Below are positions 32,493-39,997 of a DNA stretch of 64,000 nucleotides, in pieces. The notes below the pieces were generated by a model that saw nothing but the letters and a program-made list of their open reading frames with translations, did not search any database and was not told the origin of the DNA. The position numbers and the translations under genes were made by a program. The stretch comes from Paenibacillus sp. HW567 (GTDB taxonomy: Bacteria; Bacillota; Bacilli; Paenibacillales; Paenibacillaceae): the NCBI RefSeq assembly GCF_000374185.1, contig NZ_KB910518.1, forward strand, positions 2,427,687 to 2,491,686, given 5' to 3'. The stretch's first letter is position 1; each line of letters starts with the position of its first letter.

Positions 32493-33971
32493 TTAGTTAA
32501 ATACAGGCTTTTTGCGATGTTTTGTTGTTTGTTCAAAAGAATAAGCTATGCGAATTAAGGCAGGTTCGGTAAATGCTTTTCCGGCAAAAGTAATGCCAAA
32601 TGGTCTGCCGTTCGCTCCATACCCTGCGGGGACAGCAATTGACGGGTAACCAGCTTTGGCACATATATCTGCTCCAATATAAGCAGGAAACATTATCGCA
32701 TCCAACTGATAACAATGTATTGCATAATCAATTCCTTCGTTCTGGGCTAGATATAAATCCGTAATAGATTCCAAGATATAGTCCCTATTTTTCAAGGGAT
32801 CGGTTAACCCCTCGCGGAATTTCAACAGATCTTGACCGTATTTTAGGGCTTCATCAGCATGCTCTTCATTCCAATTGATGAGTTCGGACAATGAATGAAT
32901 CGGCAGGTGTGCCGGGAGACGCTGTAAATAATTTTCCACCCCATGATTGAATTCTAAATTCATTTTGTTCCACTTCCATGGCCCATAGAACGAAGGGATC
33001 TCGATATTTTCTACCACCGTGGCTCCAGCTTTGATCAATTCGGAGACTACTTGATGAAATAGCTCCTCATTATATTCACCAGATTCACGTACGTAATCGG
33101 GTACTTCACCAAAGACTCCAATTCTCGCTCCCTGTAGTCCATCCTTGTCCAAGAATGCAGTGTAGTCTTGTATAGCATGGTCATTACGCCAGGTTGCTGG
33201 ATCGTGCTCATCCCTCCCAACCAATGCGCTAAGCAGAGCTGCCGCATCTGAAACTGTCCTTGCCATCGGCCCTGCTGTATCTTGTGAATAGGAAAAAGGA
33301 ATCATTCCTGAGCGGCTGATTAAGCCGACGGTCGGTTTAATGCCAACGATAGACATTTGTATGGCCGGACTTAGAATTGAAGCGGAGGTCTCTGTGCCTA
33401 CTGCCGCCGCTGCAAAGCTCATGCTAACCGCCGCTGCCGATCCAGTACTTGAACCGCCTACAAAAAAATTACCGTACGGGTGCGCGACCTGCCCCCCTTT
33501 TGAACTATAACCTGCCCACATCGTCGAGGAAACACCGTTCGCCCATTCCGTCAAAGTCGTCTTACCCAATATGATGGCCCCGGATTCTCTTAGTTGACGT
33601 ATCAGGAAAGCATCCTTCGTACTTACATGCTGCGCCAGTGCTAGAGCTCCTGCACTAGTACGCATCTTGTCACCGGTTTCGATATTATCCTTCACGAGAA
33701 CCGGAATGCCATGAAGAGGTCCTCTACACCCCTTGCGCTGACGTTCTAAGTCGAGTGCTTCTGCAATGAAGATGGCGTCGGGGTTAATTTCCATGATGGA
33801 ATTTATGTGAGGACCATCCTGATCATATCTCGCGATACGCGATAAATAGCAGAACACAAGCTCTTTTGAAGTAAATGTACCTTGTTCCATCGCGTTTTGT
33901 AACTCGCATATACTTGCTTCTTCTACATCAAGGTTACTCAGCTTAAAGGAATCTTTCATATTCAGATACAC
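32493..33971 (-). CDS. Amidase (amidase signature family)
   Basis: Hydrolase of 492 residues cleaving a C-N bond. The Ser-cisSer-Lys site is visible: lysine in PVLVKDNIETGD (about residue 91), serines in FVGGSSTGSAAAVS (about 170) and the segment AVGTETSASILSPA (about 190). It resembles the GatA/peptide-amide hydrolase group but has no GatB or GatC beside it, so it is not the tRNA amidotransferase subunit. The start is uncertain between GTG 33971 and ATG 33959 as ribosome sites are weak. A stand-alone gene; natural substrate unknown. Confidence 0.88.
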   Translation of the reverse strand: MYLNMKDSFKLSNLDVEEASICELQNAMEQGTFTSKELVFCYLSRIARYDQDGPHINSIMEINPDAIFIAEALDLERQRKGCRGPLHGIPVLVKDNIETGDKMRTSAGALALAQHVSTKDAFLIRQLRESGAIILGKTTLTEWANGVSSTMWAGYSSKGGQVAHPYGNFFVGGSSTGSAAAVSMSFAAAAVGTETSASILSPAIQMSIVGIKPTVGLISRSGMIPFSYSQDTAGPMARTVSDAAALLSALVGRDEHDPATWRNDHAIQDYTAFLDKDGLQGARIGVFGEVPDYVRESGEYNEELFHQVVSELIKAGATVVENIEIPSFYGPWKWNKMNLEFNHGVENYLQRLPAHLPIHSLSELINWNEEHADEALKYGQDLLKFREGLTDPLKNRDYILESITDLYLAQNEGIDYAIHCYQLDAIMFPAYIGADICAKAGYPSIAVPAGYGANGRPFGITFAGKAFTEPALIRIAYSFEQTTKHRKKPVFN

Positions 33972-34220
33972 GACCCATCAGAAGTATATAATGTTTATTA
34001 CGTTCAATAATACCACGATGGGCAGGCATCATAATAAGGATAGAACAAACATAATTAAACTATCCTGCCTGTTGGTTGATTTTCTTTGAACACCACTGCC
34101 GTTTACTCCAATTTAATGTTTTTGTAATGCTTTATGGAATAGCAGGGGCATATACATGTACAGAAGCACCTGTATCCATGCTGTAAGCAGGATAACATGG
34201 GGAATAAGGGGGAAGAAGTC

Positions 34221-34619
34221 ATGGGAATGGGCCCGGATTCATCTTGGATGTTTGATCTGACAGGGACGGTAATACCAATCTTTATCGCCCTGGTGATTGG
34301 CATTATCGCTGTATCTGCAGGCAGAGGTTTGCTACAGTGGGGCCGGAACAACAGCTCGCCCATACTGACCCTCCCCGCACGCATTGTCAGCAAACGCAGC
34401 GAGGTCCGGCAGCAGCAGCTTCAGGAAGAGAGTACAACCAGCCGCACCAGCACAACCTATTATTTAACCTATGAGTTGGAGAATGGGGCTCGGATGGAGT
34501 TCAAGGTGGAAGGCAGCGAATACGGCATGAGCGCAGAAGGAGATAGGGGGATACTGACTTATCAAGGTACAAGATACCACCGATTCCAGCGGCAGCCCCA
34601 CTATTCAACTGCAGAATAG
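34221..34619 (+). CDS. DUF2500-family small membrane protein
   Basis: Protein of 132 residues. One hydrophobic segment (TVIPIFIALVIGIIAVSAG, about residues 12-30) is followed by a soluble domain with LPARIVSKRSEVR, YYLTYELENGARMEFKVEG and LTYQGTRYHRF, which fit DUF2500. The start ATG 34221 follows AAGGGGGAAG; an earlier in-frame ATG at 34197 has no proper site. Single gene with its own terminator. No biochemical role is known for the family. Confidence 0.82.
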   Translation: MGMGPDSSWMFDLTGTVIPIFIALVIGIIAVSAGRGLLQWGRNNSSPILTLPARIVSKRSEVRQQQLQEESTTSRTSTTYYLTYELENGARMEFKVEGSEYGMSAEGDRGILTYQGTRYHRFQRQPHYSTAE

Positions 34620-34658
34620 TACAGATGTAAGCTTGCTTATGCATATACCAGCATGTAA

Positions 34659-34698
34659 CATCCCCTTGTTTCCGGGTAACGGAGCAAGGGGATGTTTG
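34659..34698 (+). terminator. Terminator of the DUF2500 gene
   Basis: CATCCCCTTG and CAAGGGGATG form a 10-bp stem with a 16-base loop; a modest T-rich tail (TTTGTG) follows. Confidence 0.75.
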
Positions 34699-34740
34699 TG
34701 TTCTGCGATACAAGAACTAGGCTGAATTTGGGTTTGGACT

Positions 34741-34769
34741 GTCACCTCTTGGGCGGATGCACATACAAT
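34741..34769 (+). promoter_or_regulatory. Sigma-E-like promoter of cwlJ-gerQ
   Basis: GTCACCTC (-35 region) and CATACAAT (-10) are 13 bases apart. CATACAAT is the consensus -10 of the mother-cell sigma factor E of Bacillus, which is known to drive cwlJ in B. subtilis; the -35 matches only in its first part. Confidence 0.65.
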
Positions 34770-34811
34770 ACAGCGAGCAGTAGAGAAAAGTGCAGCTAAG
34801 GAGGAGAAGGT

Positions 34812-35234
34812 GTGGCTGTTATTAAGGCAAACTCGCAGGATGCTAGAGTGCTTGCAAGGCTGATGAGGGCAGAAGCCGAGGAGGATGGGGATTCAGGCAT
34901 GCTAATGGTCGGCAACGTGGGGGTCAACCGGATACTTGGCAACTGCCTGGATTTTAGAAACATCCGCAGTGTGGATGATATGGTATTTCAAAGCCCGGGC
35001 GGCTTCGAAGCACCGCAGAAGGGGTATTTCTACCAGCGTGCCCGTGACGCTGATGTCCGCCTGGCCAGACGTGTTATTGGGGGAGAGAGAATATGGCCTG
35101 CGTCGAACGCGCTCTGGTTTTTCCGGCCCGTCGGAGAATGCCCGGCGACCTGGTACAACCAGCAGAATACCGGCCGGTACAAAGCGCACTGCTTCTTTAC
35201 GCCAACCAGTGAGGATTGTCCTTCATTATTCTAG
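34812..35234 (+). CDS. cwlJ: Spore cortex-lytic cell wall hydrolase CwlJ
   Basis: Hydrolase_2 (SleB/CwlJ) family protein of 140 residues, close to the usual CwlJ length. It has no signal peptide, as is typical of CwlJ, which is made in the mother cell and placed in the coat. Visible motifs are ARLMRAEAEEDG with the likely catalytic glutamate (about residue 20), NVGVNRILG and ALWFFRPVGECPATWYNQQ. The start GTG follows AAGGAGGAG. It is followed by gerQ, the partner needed for its function in B. subtilis. It degrades cortex peptidoglycan during germination. Confidence 0.92.
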   Translation: MAVIKANSQDARVLARLMRAEAEEDGDSGMLMVGNVGVNRILGNCLDFRNIRSVDDMVFQSPGGFEAPQKGYFYQRARDADVRLARRVIGGERIWPASNALWFFRPVGECPATWYNQQNTGRYKAHCFFTPTSEDCPSLF

Positions 35235-35300
35235 GATGCAGGAATGCCCTTTAAGAAAGGTAATTTTGAAGCAACAATACAATTAGGAGGTATTTGAAAA

Positions 35301-35849
35301 ATGATAACTCAACCCTACCGTCCAGTTACTTATTCGATTGGGAGTATGCCACCAGGTGGAATGAGTAATATGAACAACATGAACAATATGAATAACATGG
35401 GTCCTATGAGCAACATCAGCCCCATGAGTGGTAAGGGTTCTATGGGAATGATGGGAACAATGGGAACAATGGGCGGTATGGGGACCACTATGCCCTCAAC
35501 GCCTCCCCCGGTTACCAGCGGCAGCCCAATGACTCCCAGCGGAACTGTTGTGCCCACGACCGCTCCAGTATTTGAGCAATCATACATCGAAAACATTTTC
35601 CGGCTGAATCTTGGCAAAGTAGGCACTTTTTATTTCACATACGAAAACAACAAAGATTGGAACGCCAAGATCTATACAGGTGTGCTCGAAGCTGCGGGCC
35701 GCGACCATATTATTATCAGCGACAAAGCTACCGGACAGCGGATAGTGCTGCTGATGGTCAATTTCGATTATGCCACCTTCGACGAACCGCTTATTTACCA
35801 ATATCCAGGTGTAATCGGCAATCCCCCAACCACCCGCAACTGTCGTTAA
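35301..35849 (+). CDS. gerQ: Spore coat protein GerQ
   Basis: Coat protein of 182 residues. The N-terminal half is a low-complexity Met/Asn/Gly stretch (about residues 17-75, repeats of NNM and GTMG types) followed by a Pro/Thr linker. The conserved C-terminal domain (about 92-175) reads SYIENIFRLNLGKVGTFYFT and DHIIISDKATGQRIVLL. In B. subtilis GerQ is cross-linked in the coat and is needed for CwlJ activity. ATG follows TTAGGAGG. Operon with cwlJ, 66 bases downstream. Confidence 0.93.
   Translation: MITQPYRPVTYSIGSMPPGGMSNMNNMNNMNNMGPMSNISPMSGKGSMGMMGTMGTMGGMGTTMPSTPPPVTSGSPMTPSGTVVPTTAPVFEQSYIENIFRLNLGKVGTFYFTYENNKDWNAKIYTGVLEAAGRDHIIISDKATGQRIVLLMVNFDYATFDEPLIYQYPGVIGNPPTTRNCR
35361..35490 (+). 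repeat. Met/Asn/Gly low-complexity repeat in gerQ
   Basis: The coding sequence has short repeats of AACATGAAC- and ATGGGAACA-type units, encoding NNM and MGTM repeats. Such repeats in coat proteins often vary in number between strains. Confidence 0.6.
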
Positions 35850-35955
35850 TCATTTGGCGGTAAGCTGTATTCCTATTTAAGAGACGGCAGTTGCCCTATG
35901 TGGGGTGGCGGTCGTTTCTTTTTTTGGCGGGAACCGCCGGACGCTTTTGGCCTGA

Positions 35956-35982
35956 GGGTTTGTTCTATTTAAGAACAAGCCC
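35956..35982. terminator. Hairpin between convergent genes
   Basis: GGGTTTGTTCT pairs with AGAACAAGCCC (one G-U) across an ATTTA loop, between gerQ and the convergent DUF4179-like gene. T-runs are weak on both sides. A second weaker pairing, GACGGCAGTTGCC with GGTGGCGGTC, lies at about 35881-35920 and has a better T-run for gerQ. Confidence 0.5.
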
Positions 35983-36022
35983 CTTACGTTTTTGCACGAA
36001 GAGGCCATGAAAGCTGATGAAT

Positions 36023-36544
36023 TTATTGCTTGCTTACCGGAACCTGAAATTCAAAAGGATTGCTGATTCCGGACAATTTGGCCTTGATGGTCAATTCGAA
36101 TTGATCCGGCAATTGTGTACCTTCAATACTTGAAATTTGCAGAAGAGCTGCATTTTTTTGCACACCGTAATCGGAGTTGATAATAGGCTGCAGGTTCATT
36201 TGCCCCTTAACAGGCTCACCGACTAAACGATCTTCGTTTGTAATCAATCCTTCGCGCGTTAGGGCAATGGACAGGCTTTTTCCATCGTGGTAAGCCTCTG
36301 CAACGGTCAGGGTTGCTCCCTCATGAGTATCACTGATTCCAAGCTTCGTAATCTGATCGTTGCCGGCAGCGGATCTCAATTCGTTATTGACTGAATCATG
36401 GAAGAGACTGCCGACTACAGGAATCTGGCTCAGGGCATCTGCCATTACGGGTGAGATATAGCCGGTACTAACAATTCCCAGACCAAGTGCGGCGGCGATT
36501 GACGTTTTCTTAAGTATGCTTCCTTGTGCAGCAGCCTTCTTCAT
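36023..36544 (-). CDS. DUF4179-like exported protein
   Basis: Protein of 173 residues with an N-terminal membrane/signal segment (TSIAAALGLGIVSTGYISP, about residues 15-33) and a small extracellular domain containing DQITKLGISDTHEGATLTVAEAYHDGKSLSIAL (split at GATLTVAEAYHDG). The latter fits the DUF4179 domain found in anti-sigma-factor-like membrane proteins, but the usual cytoplasmic N-terminal part is absent and the protein is short. It could be a truncated or specialised member. The start ATG follows GAAGGGAG, and a seven-codon frame with a stronger site overlaps it. Confidence 0.65.
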   Translation of the reverse strand: MKKAAAQGSILKKTSIAAALGLGIVSTGYISPVMADALSQIPVVGSLFHDSVNNELRSAAGNDQITKLGISDTHEGATLTVAEAYHDGKSLSIALTREGLITNEDRLVGEPVKGQMNLQPIINSDYGVQKNAALLQISSIEGTQLPDQFELTIKAKLSGISNPFEFQVPVSKQ

Positions 36545-36564
36545 AGGGTTCTCCCTTCTTCCAA
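36541..36564 (-). other. Seven-codon upstream frame overlapping the DUF4179-like start
   Basis: On the minus strand AAAGGAGGT (36571-36579) is a near-perfect ribosome site followed by TTG 36564 and a frame of seven codons ending at TGA, whose first bases overlap the ATG of the next gene. It may be a leader peptide that couples translation, or the mark of an eroded first exon-like part of the longer family form. Confidence 0.35.
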
Positions 36565-36711
36565 GTGATCACCTCCTTTGCTACTCGTCTATATAACAAT
36601 TTTCGCCATGCGTTTTGTGACAAGTAATAATAGATCATATTTTTACACCAATAGATACCTGTTTTTATGCTCCGAGTAATAATATAATAATGTATATATT
36701 TATATCCGTGA

Positions 36712-36845
36712 TTTCAGTCAGGAGATGAAGACCTTGGGAAATTGATACTGAAAGGAACAACGGGCGCTGCCCAGGCTGACATTTTGAACAAACGAAGGAG
36801 GTGGGCCTATCCGCCTGACTCGTGGACACGGTGGATAGGAGTATA
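36712..36845 (+). promoter_or_regulatory. Structured leader of the CNNM/CorC gene
   Basis: Three pairings are visible: TTTCAGT (36712) with ACTGAAA (36747), GGGC with GCCC (36762-36772), and CCTATCCGCC (36806) with GGTGGATAGG (36830-36839, one G-U). The last stem contains part of the ribosome site GGAG of the gene, so folding could control translation. A TATAAT lies at 36683. I cannot match it to the M-box, yybP-ykoY or ydaO classes. It may be an undescribed metal-responsive element, or an ordinary 5' leader. Confidence 0.45.
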
Positions 36846-36847
36846 AA

Positions 36848-38164
36848 TTGAGCGACCCTTTACCCGGTATATTACATGTAGGTCTTATTATTTTGCTGGT
36901 GCTGTGCAATGGCTTTTTTGTTTCGGTTGAATATGCGATGGTGAAGGTACGCAGCGGCCGTATTGATTCTCTGATTGAGGAAGGCAGCAAAAGAGCAGTG
37001 GCAGCAGGTAAAATTGTACACAATCTCGACGGCTTTCTGTCCGCCTGCCAACTCGGGATCACCCTTGCCTCGCTGGCACTCGGCTGGCTGGGGGAGCCGG
37101 CAATTGCAACGATTGTGGGACCAATTGTAACAAGCCTAGGATTTGGCGAAACATCCGTTTTTGTGATCTCTTTAATCATTGCTTTTCTGTTCATTACGGT
37201 TCTGCATATTGTGCTGGGTGAGCTTGCTCCCAAGACGATTGCGGTGAATAAAGCCGAAGCTGTGCTGCTGTTAGCCGCTGGTGCGATGAATGTTTTTTAC
37301 CGTATCATGTATCCATTTATTTGGGTTGTCAACGGTATGGCGCGCGGGCTGCTAAGTATTTTTCGGCTGGCGCCGGCTTCAGAGCTCGCAACAGCCCATA
37401 CGGAGGAAGAAATTCGCATCATTATGCAGGAGAGCAACAAGAGCGGACTTATAGATAATACGGAAATGACTTTGGTGGACAATATTTTTGAATTTGCCGA
37501 CACGATGGCCCGGGAGATTATGATCCCCCGCACCGAAATGATCTGTCTGAACAATCATCTTTCAATAGAAGACAATCTGGAGGTTGCCTTCGACGGCATG
37601 CGGACGCGTTATCCTGTCTGTGACGGCGATAAGGATCATATCCTTGGCTTCATTCATATTAAGGATCTGATCCGGGACAATGCGCTCAAGTATGATGAGC
37701 TGATCCGTCCGATTCTTACCGTACCGGAGTCGATCCAAATCAGTGCCCTTCTGAAAGTAATGCAGCGCGCCAAGACGCAGATTGCCATCCTGATTGATGA
37801 ATATGGCGGCACGTCGGGGATGGTAACGCTGGAAGACATCATGGAGGAAATTGTCGGTGAGATTCAGGATGAATTTGATGAAGAGCGTCCCGGCGTTGAG
37901 AAGCTGGGGGAGGATGAATACTCCATAGACGGCCTGATGCTGATTGAAGAAATCAACGACCGGCTTGGACTGAACATGGAGACCGATGATTATGACACCA
38001 TTGGCGGCTGGCTGTACTCCAAGCTTGAGGTGAATCCGCCGCATAATGGCCAGACGGTTGAATTCGACAGCCACTTGTTCGTGGTGGAGGAGACCGATAA
38101 CAAAAGAATTTCCCGCATTAAGGTGTTAAAGATGCAGATCCTATCCGAAGAGGCGGGAGCTTAA
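36848..38164 (+). CDS. CNNM/CorC-family membrane protein with CBS domains (hemolysin-like)
   Basis: Protein of 438 residues. The N-terminal CNNM (DUF21) domain (about 1-190) has four hydrophobic segments; two CBS domains (about 205-325) include MIPRTEMICLN and the segment IDEYGGTSGMVTLEDIMEEI; a C-terminal CorC_HlyC domain (about 345-430) includes DYDTIGGWLYSKL. Members of this family are linked to magnesium or cobalt efflux; the hemolysin name is historical. Starts at TTG 36848, 6 bases after AGGAG. The structured leader suggests control by a metal ion, which is inference. Confidence 0.88.
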   Translation: MSDPLPGILHVGLIILLVLCNGFFVSVEYAMVKVRSGRIDSLIEEGSKRAVAAGKIVHNLDGFLSACQLGITLASLALGWLGEPAIATIVGPIVTSLGFGETSVFVISLIIAFLFITVLHIVLGELAPKTIAVNKAEAVLLLAAGAMNVFYRIMYPFIWVVNGMARGLLSIFRLAPASELATAHTEEEIRIIMQESNKSGLIDNTEMTLVDNIFEFADTMAREIMIPRTEMICLNNHLSIEDNLEVAFDGMRTRYPVCDGDKDHILGFIHIKDLIRDNALKYDELIRPILTVPESIQISALLKVMQRAKTQIAILIDEYGGTSGMVTLEDIMEEIVGEIQDEFDEERPGVEKLGEDEYSIDGLMLIEEINDRLGLNMETDDYDTIGGWLYSKLEVNPPHNGQTVEFDSHLFVVEETDNKRISRIKVLKMQILSEEAGA

Positions 38165-38191
38165 TACAGCAATCACATAAGGAAGCTTTTG

Positions 38192-38226
38192 AGGCATGGC
38201 GTTCAGTACCGGCGCTGTGCCTTTTT
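38192..38226 (+). terminator. Terminator of the CNNM/CorC gene
   Basis: AGGCATGGCG pairs with CGCTGTGCCT (with G-U and mismatch), followed by TTTTT. Confidence 0.7.
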
Positions 38227-38336
38227 GCCGTAACTTGTGAATGAGAGTTTGCCAAAGCAAGAGTTTTAATTATATAATTTTAAAGCATATGAACTTCATC
38301 ACACCAGTCCGCAATAGGACGGAAAGGAACTCTCTT

Positions 38337-39089
38337 TTGAGCAAAACGAAAAATAACAAGGTCATGGCTCCCCAATTGAACAAACAGGAAAAACGCAGGG
38401 CAGAGCTTGAGAAGCAGAAGCAGAAGACGAGAATTCTGATTATTAGTACTGTAGCATTGGTTGTTATTATCTTTGTAGGGTTATTCATGTTAGCTTCAAA
38501 GGACAGTTCCTCGTCAACAGCAGGTTCTACATTCAACTTCAATTACAGTGAGCTGCCGAGACTCGGCAAAGAGGACGCCCCGGTAAAAATCGTAGAGTTC
38601 GGTGATTTCAAATGTCCGGCGTGCGCTCAGTTCTCGGGTACAATCAAACCGCAGATTGTTCAGGATTATGTGAATCAGGACAAGGCAGCACTTTATTTTG
38701 TAAATATGGCCTTTATCGGCCCGGATTCGGTAACGGCCTCTTTGGCCGCATTGTCTGTCTACCATCAGAACAGTGACGCTTTCTGGACCTACTACGATGC
38801 TATGTACGCTAATCAAGGTGACGAGAACAAGGAATGGGCAACCGCAGACTTTCTCGTAAGCCTGGCGCAGAAGGAGAAGCTCCCGATCGACTTTGATCTT
38901 CTGCGTAAAGACATTGAGAACCGCACCTATGAAAGTGAACTGCAAAGCGACATTAAGATCGCCAAAGATGCAGGGGTAACCTCCACACCTACAGTTTTTG
39001 TTAATGGTGTAAAGGTGGATGAGCCTTTCAATATGAAAGCGATCGACGCACAGGTTAAAGCCGCCGCCACAGCAGTGAGTGCGCAGTGA
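38337..39089 (+). CDS. bdbD: Disulfide-forming thioredoxin-fold protein BdbD-like
   Basis: Membrane-anchored DsbA-like oxidase of 250 residues. A single hydrophobic anchor (ILIISTVALVVIIFVGLFML, near residues 28-47) is followed by the thioredoxin fold with the CxxC in GDFKCPACAQFSG (about residue 95) and the cis-proline segment VTSTPTVFVNG (about 225). TTG 38337, 9 bases after AAAGGAA, is my choice of start; ATG 38364 is possible. It overlaps the bdbC gene at its stop (TGATG). The pair forms the extracytoplasmic disulfide system, with BdbC reoxidising BdbD. Confidence 0.87.
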   Translation: MSKTKNNKVMAPQLNKQEKRRAELEKQKQKTRILIISTVALVVIIFVGLFMLASKDSSSSTAGSTFNFNYSELPRLGKEDAPVKIVEFGDFKCPACAQFSGTIKPQIVQDYVNQDKAALYFVNMAFIGPDSVTASLAALSVYHQNSDAFWTYYDAMYANQGDENKEWATADFLVSLAQKEKLPIDFDLLRKDIENRTYESELQSDIKIAKDAGVTSTPTVFVNGVKVDEPFNMKAIDAQVKAAATAVSAQ

Positions 39090-39520
39090 TGAAGTTCTCC
39101 AGGTTCTGCCGCCGCCATTGCCTCTATCTGGCCTGGTTCGTATCTATAATTGCCGTAGCAGGGAGCTTGTATCTCAGCGAGGTGCTGAAATATGAGCCCT
39201 GCAAGCTGTGCTGGTTCCAGCGCATCTTTATGTATCCGCAGCTCATCCTGCTCGGAATTGCCACCTACCGGAATGATAAAAGCATTATTCCCTATGTGCT
39301 TCCCTTAAGCCTGATTGGCGGCTCGATCTCGCTCTATCATTATGCCGAGCAGAAGATTCCCGCCCTCAGCAAGGTGCTTCCTTGCACAATCGGTGTTCCC
39401 TGCAACAAGGATTACCTGAATTATTTCGGGTTTATTACCATTCCGCTGCTCGCCCTGATTGCTTTTGCCCTGATCGCAATTCTGCTCTGGAACGGGCATA
39501 AAGAAGAAGAGGCGGAATAA
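39089..39520 (+). CDS. bdbC: Disulfide bond formation protein BdbC (DsbB family)
   Basis: Membrane protein of 143 residues with four hydrophobic segments. The two cysteine pairs of the family are present: PCKLCWFQR (about residues 36-39) and LPCTIGVPCNKDYLN (about 98-105). It passes electrons from BdbD to quinones. ATG 39089 overlaps the bdbD stop, so the two are translated together. A hairpin at about 39573-39610 (GGGATAA with TTATCCC) may end the transcript. Confidence 0.9.
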   Translation: MKFSRFCRRHCLYLAWFVSIIAVAGSLYLSEVLKYEPCKLCWFQRIFMYPQLILLGIATYRNDKSIIPYVLPLSLIGGSISLYHYAEQKIPALSKVLPCTIGVPCNKDYLNYFGFITIPLLALIAFALIAILLWNGHKEEEAE

Positions 39521-39711
39521 GCGATCTTTTGGACACAATTATTATTCGAAATCCTGTAAAATCACGTGTTGAAGGGATAATTGAAGAGAATGAAAGATCA
39601 GGTTATCCCTCATCTTGGATTTGCGTTTTTTGAATGTTTTTTCATTATTTTTTCATTTTTTTCACCGCTTTACGGAAGGCGCGTTGTAGATTATCATTAG
39701 ACCTTGTGAGA

Positions 39712-39868
39712 AGTTGAATACGCGCTGAATTTTCCGTAAGGGAAAACGGGGGAACCATTATTGGCAGATGTGCCAAAGGGGTGAATCGGGAGCGGGTCAA
39801 ATGACCTCAACCGTAGGGCTACCACAGTCCGAATCCGCCAGCTAACCTCGTAAGCAATGGTGGGATAA
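39712..39868 (+). ncRNA. Cyclic di-AMP riboswitch (ydaO/yuaA class)
   Basis: The sequence carries the conserved elements of the ydaO class in order: CGGGGGAACC (39747), GGGGTGAATC (39778), CCGTAGGGCTACC (39811), TCCGAATCCGCCAGCTAACC (39828) and CTCGTAAGC (39847). It lies upstream of a KimA-type potassium importer, the best known target of this riboswitch in B. subtilis. The ligand c-di-AMP favours the downstream terminator, thus turning the gene off when potassium is plentiful. Confidence 0.93.
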
Positions 39869-39878
39869 TGACGATGCT

Positions 39879-39913
39879 ATAAGCATGCGGATCATTTCCG
39901 TATGCTTATTTTT
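39879..39913 (+). terminator. Riboswitch-controlled terminator
   Basis: ATAAGCATGCGGA and TCCGTATGCTTAT form a 13-bp stem (one mismatch) with a TCATT loop and a T-run. It lies between the c-di-AMP aptamer and the KimA gene, as expected for the expression platform. Confidence 0.88.
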
Positions 39914-39997
39914 GTGCCTGCATTTATGAAACCCGCCAATGAAAACAGCGCACGGTACTACCGATTCAGCTTAACAAAGAGAGGAACTGTTACTACA

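Noticed and set aside
32493..33971. GatA subunit of the tRNA amidotransferase
   Set aside because: No gatB or gatC nearby and the sequence fits stand-alone amidases better.
35361..35490. Tandem repeats in gerQ considered as a minisatellite
   Set aside because: They are explained by the Met/Asn/Gly-rich N-terminus of a coat protein.
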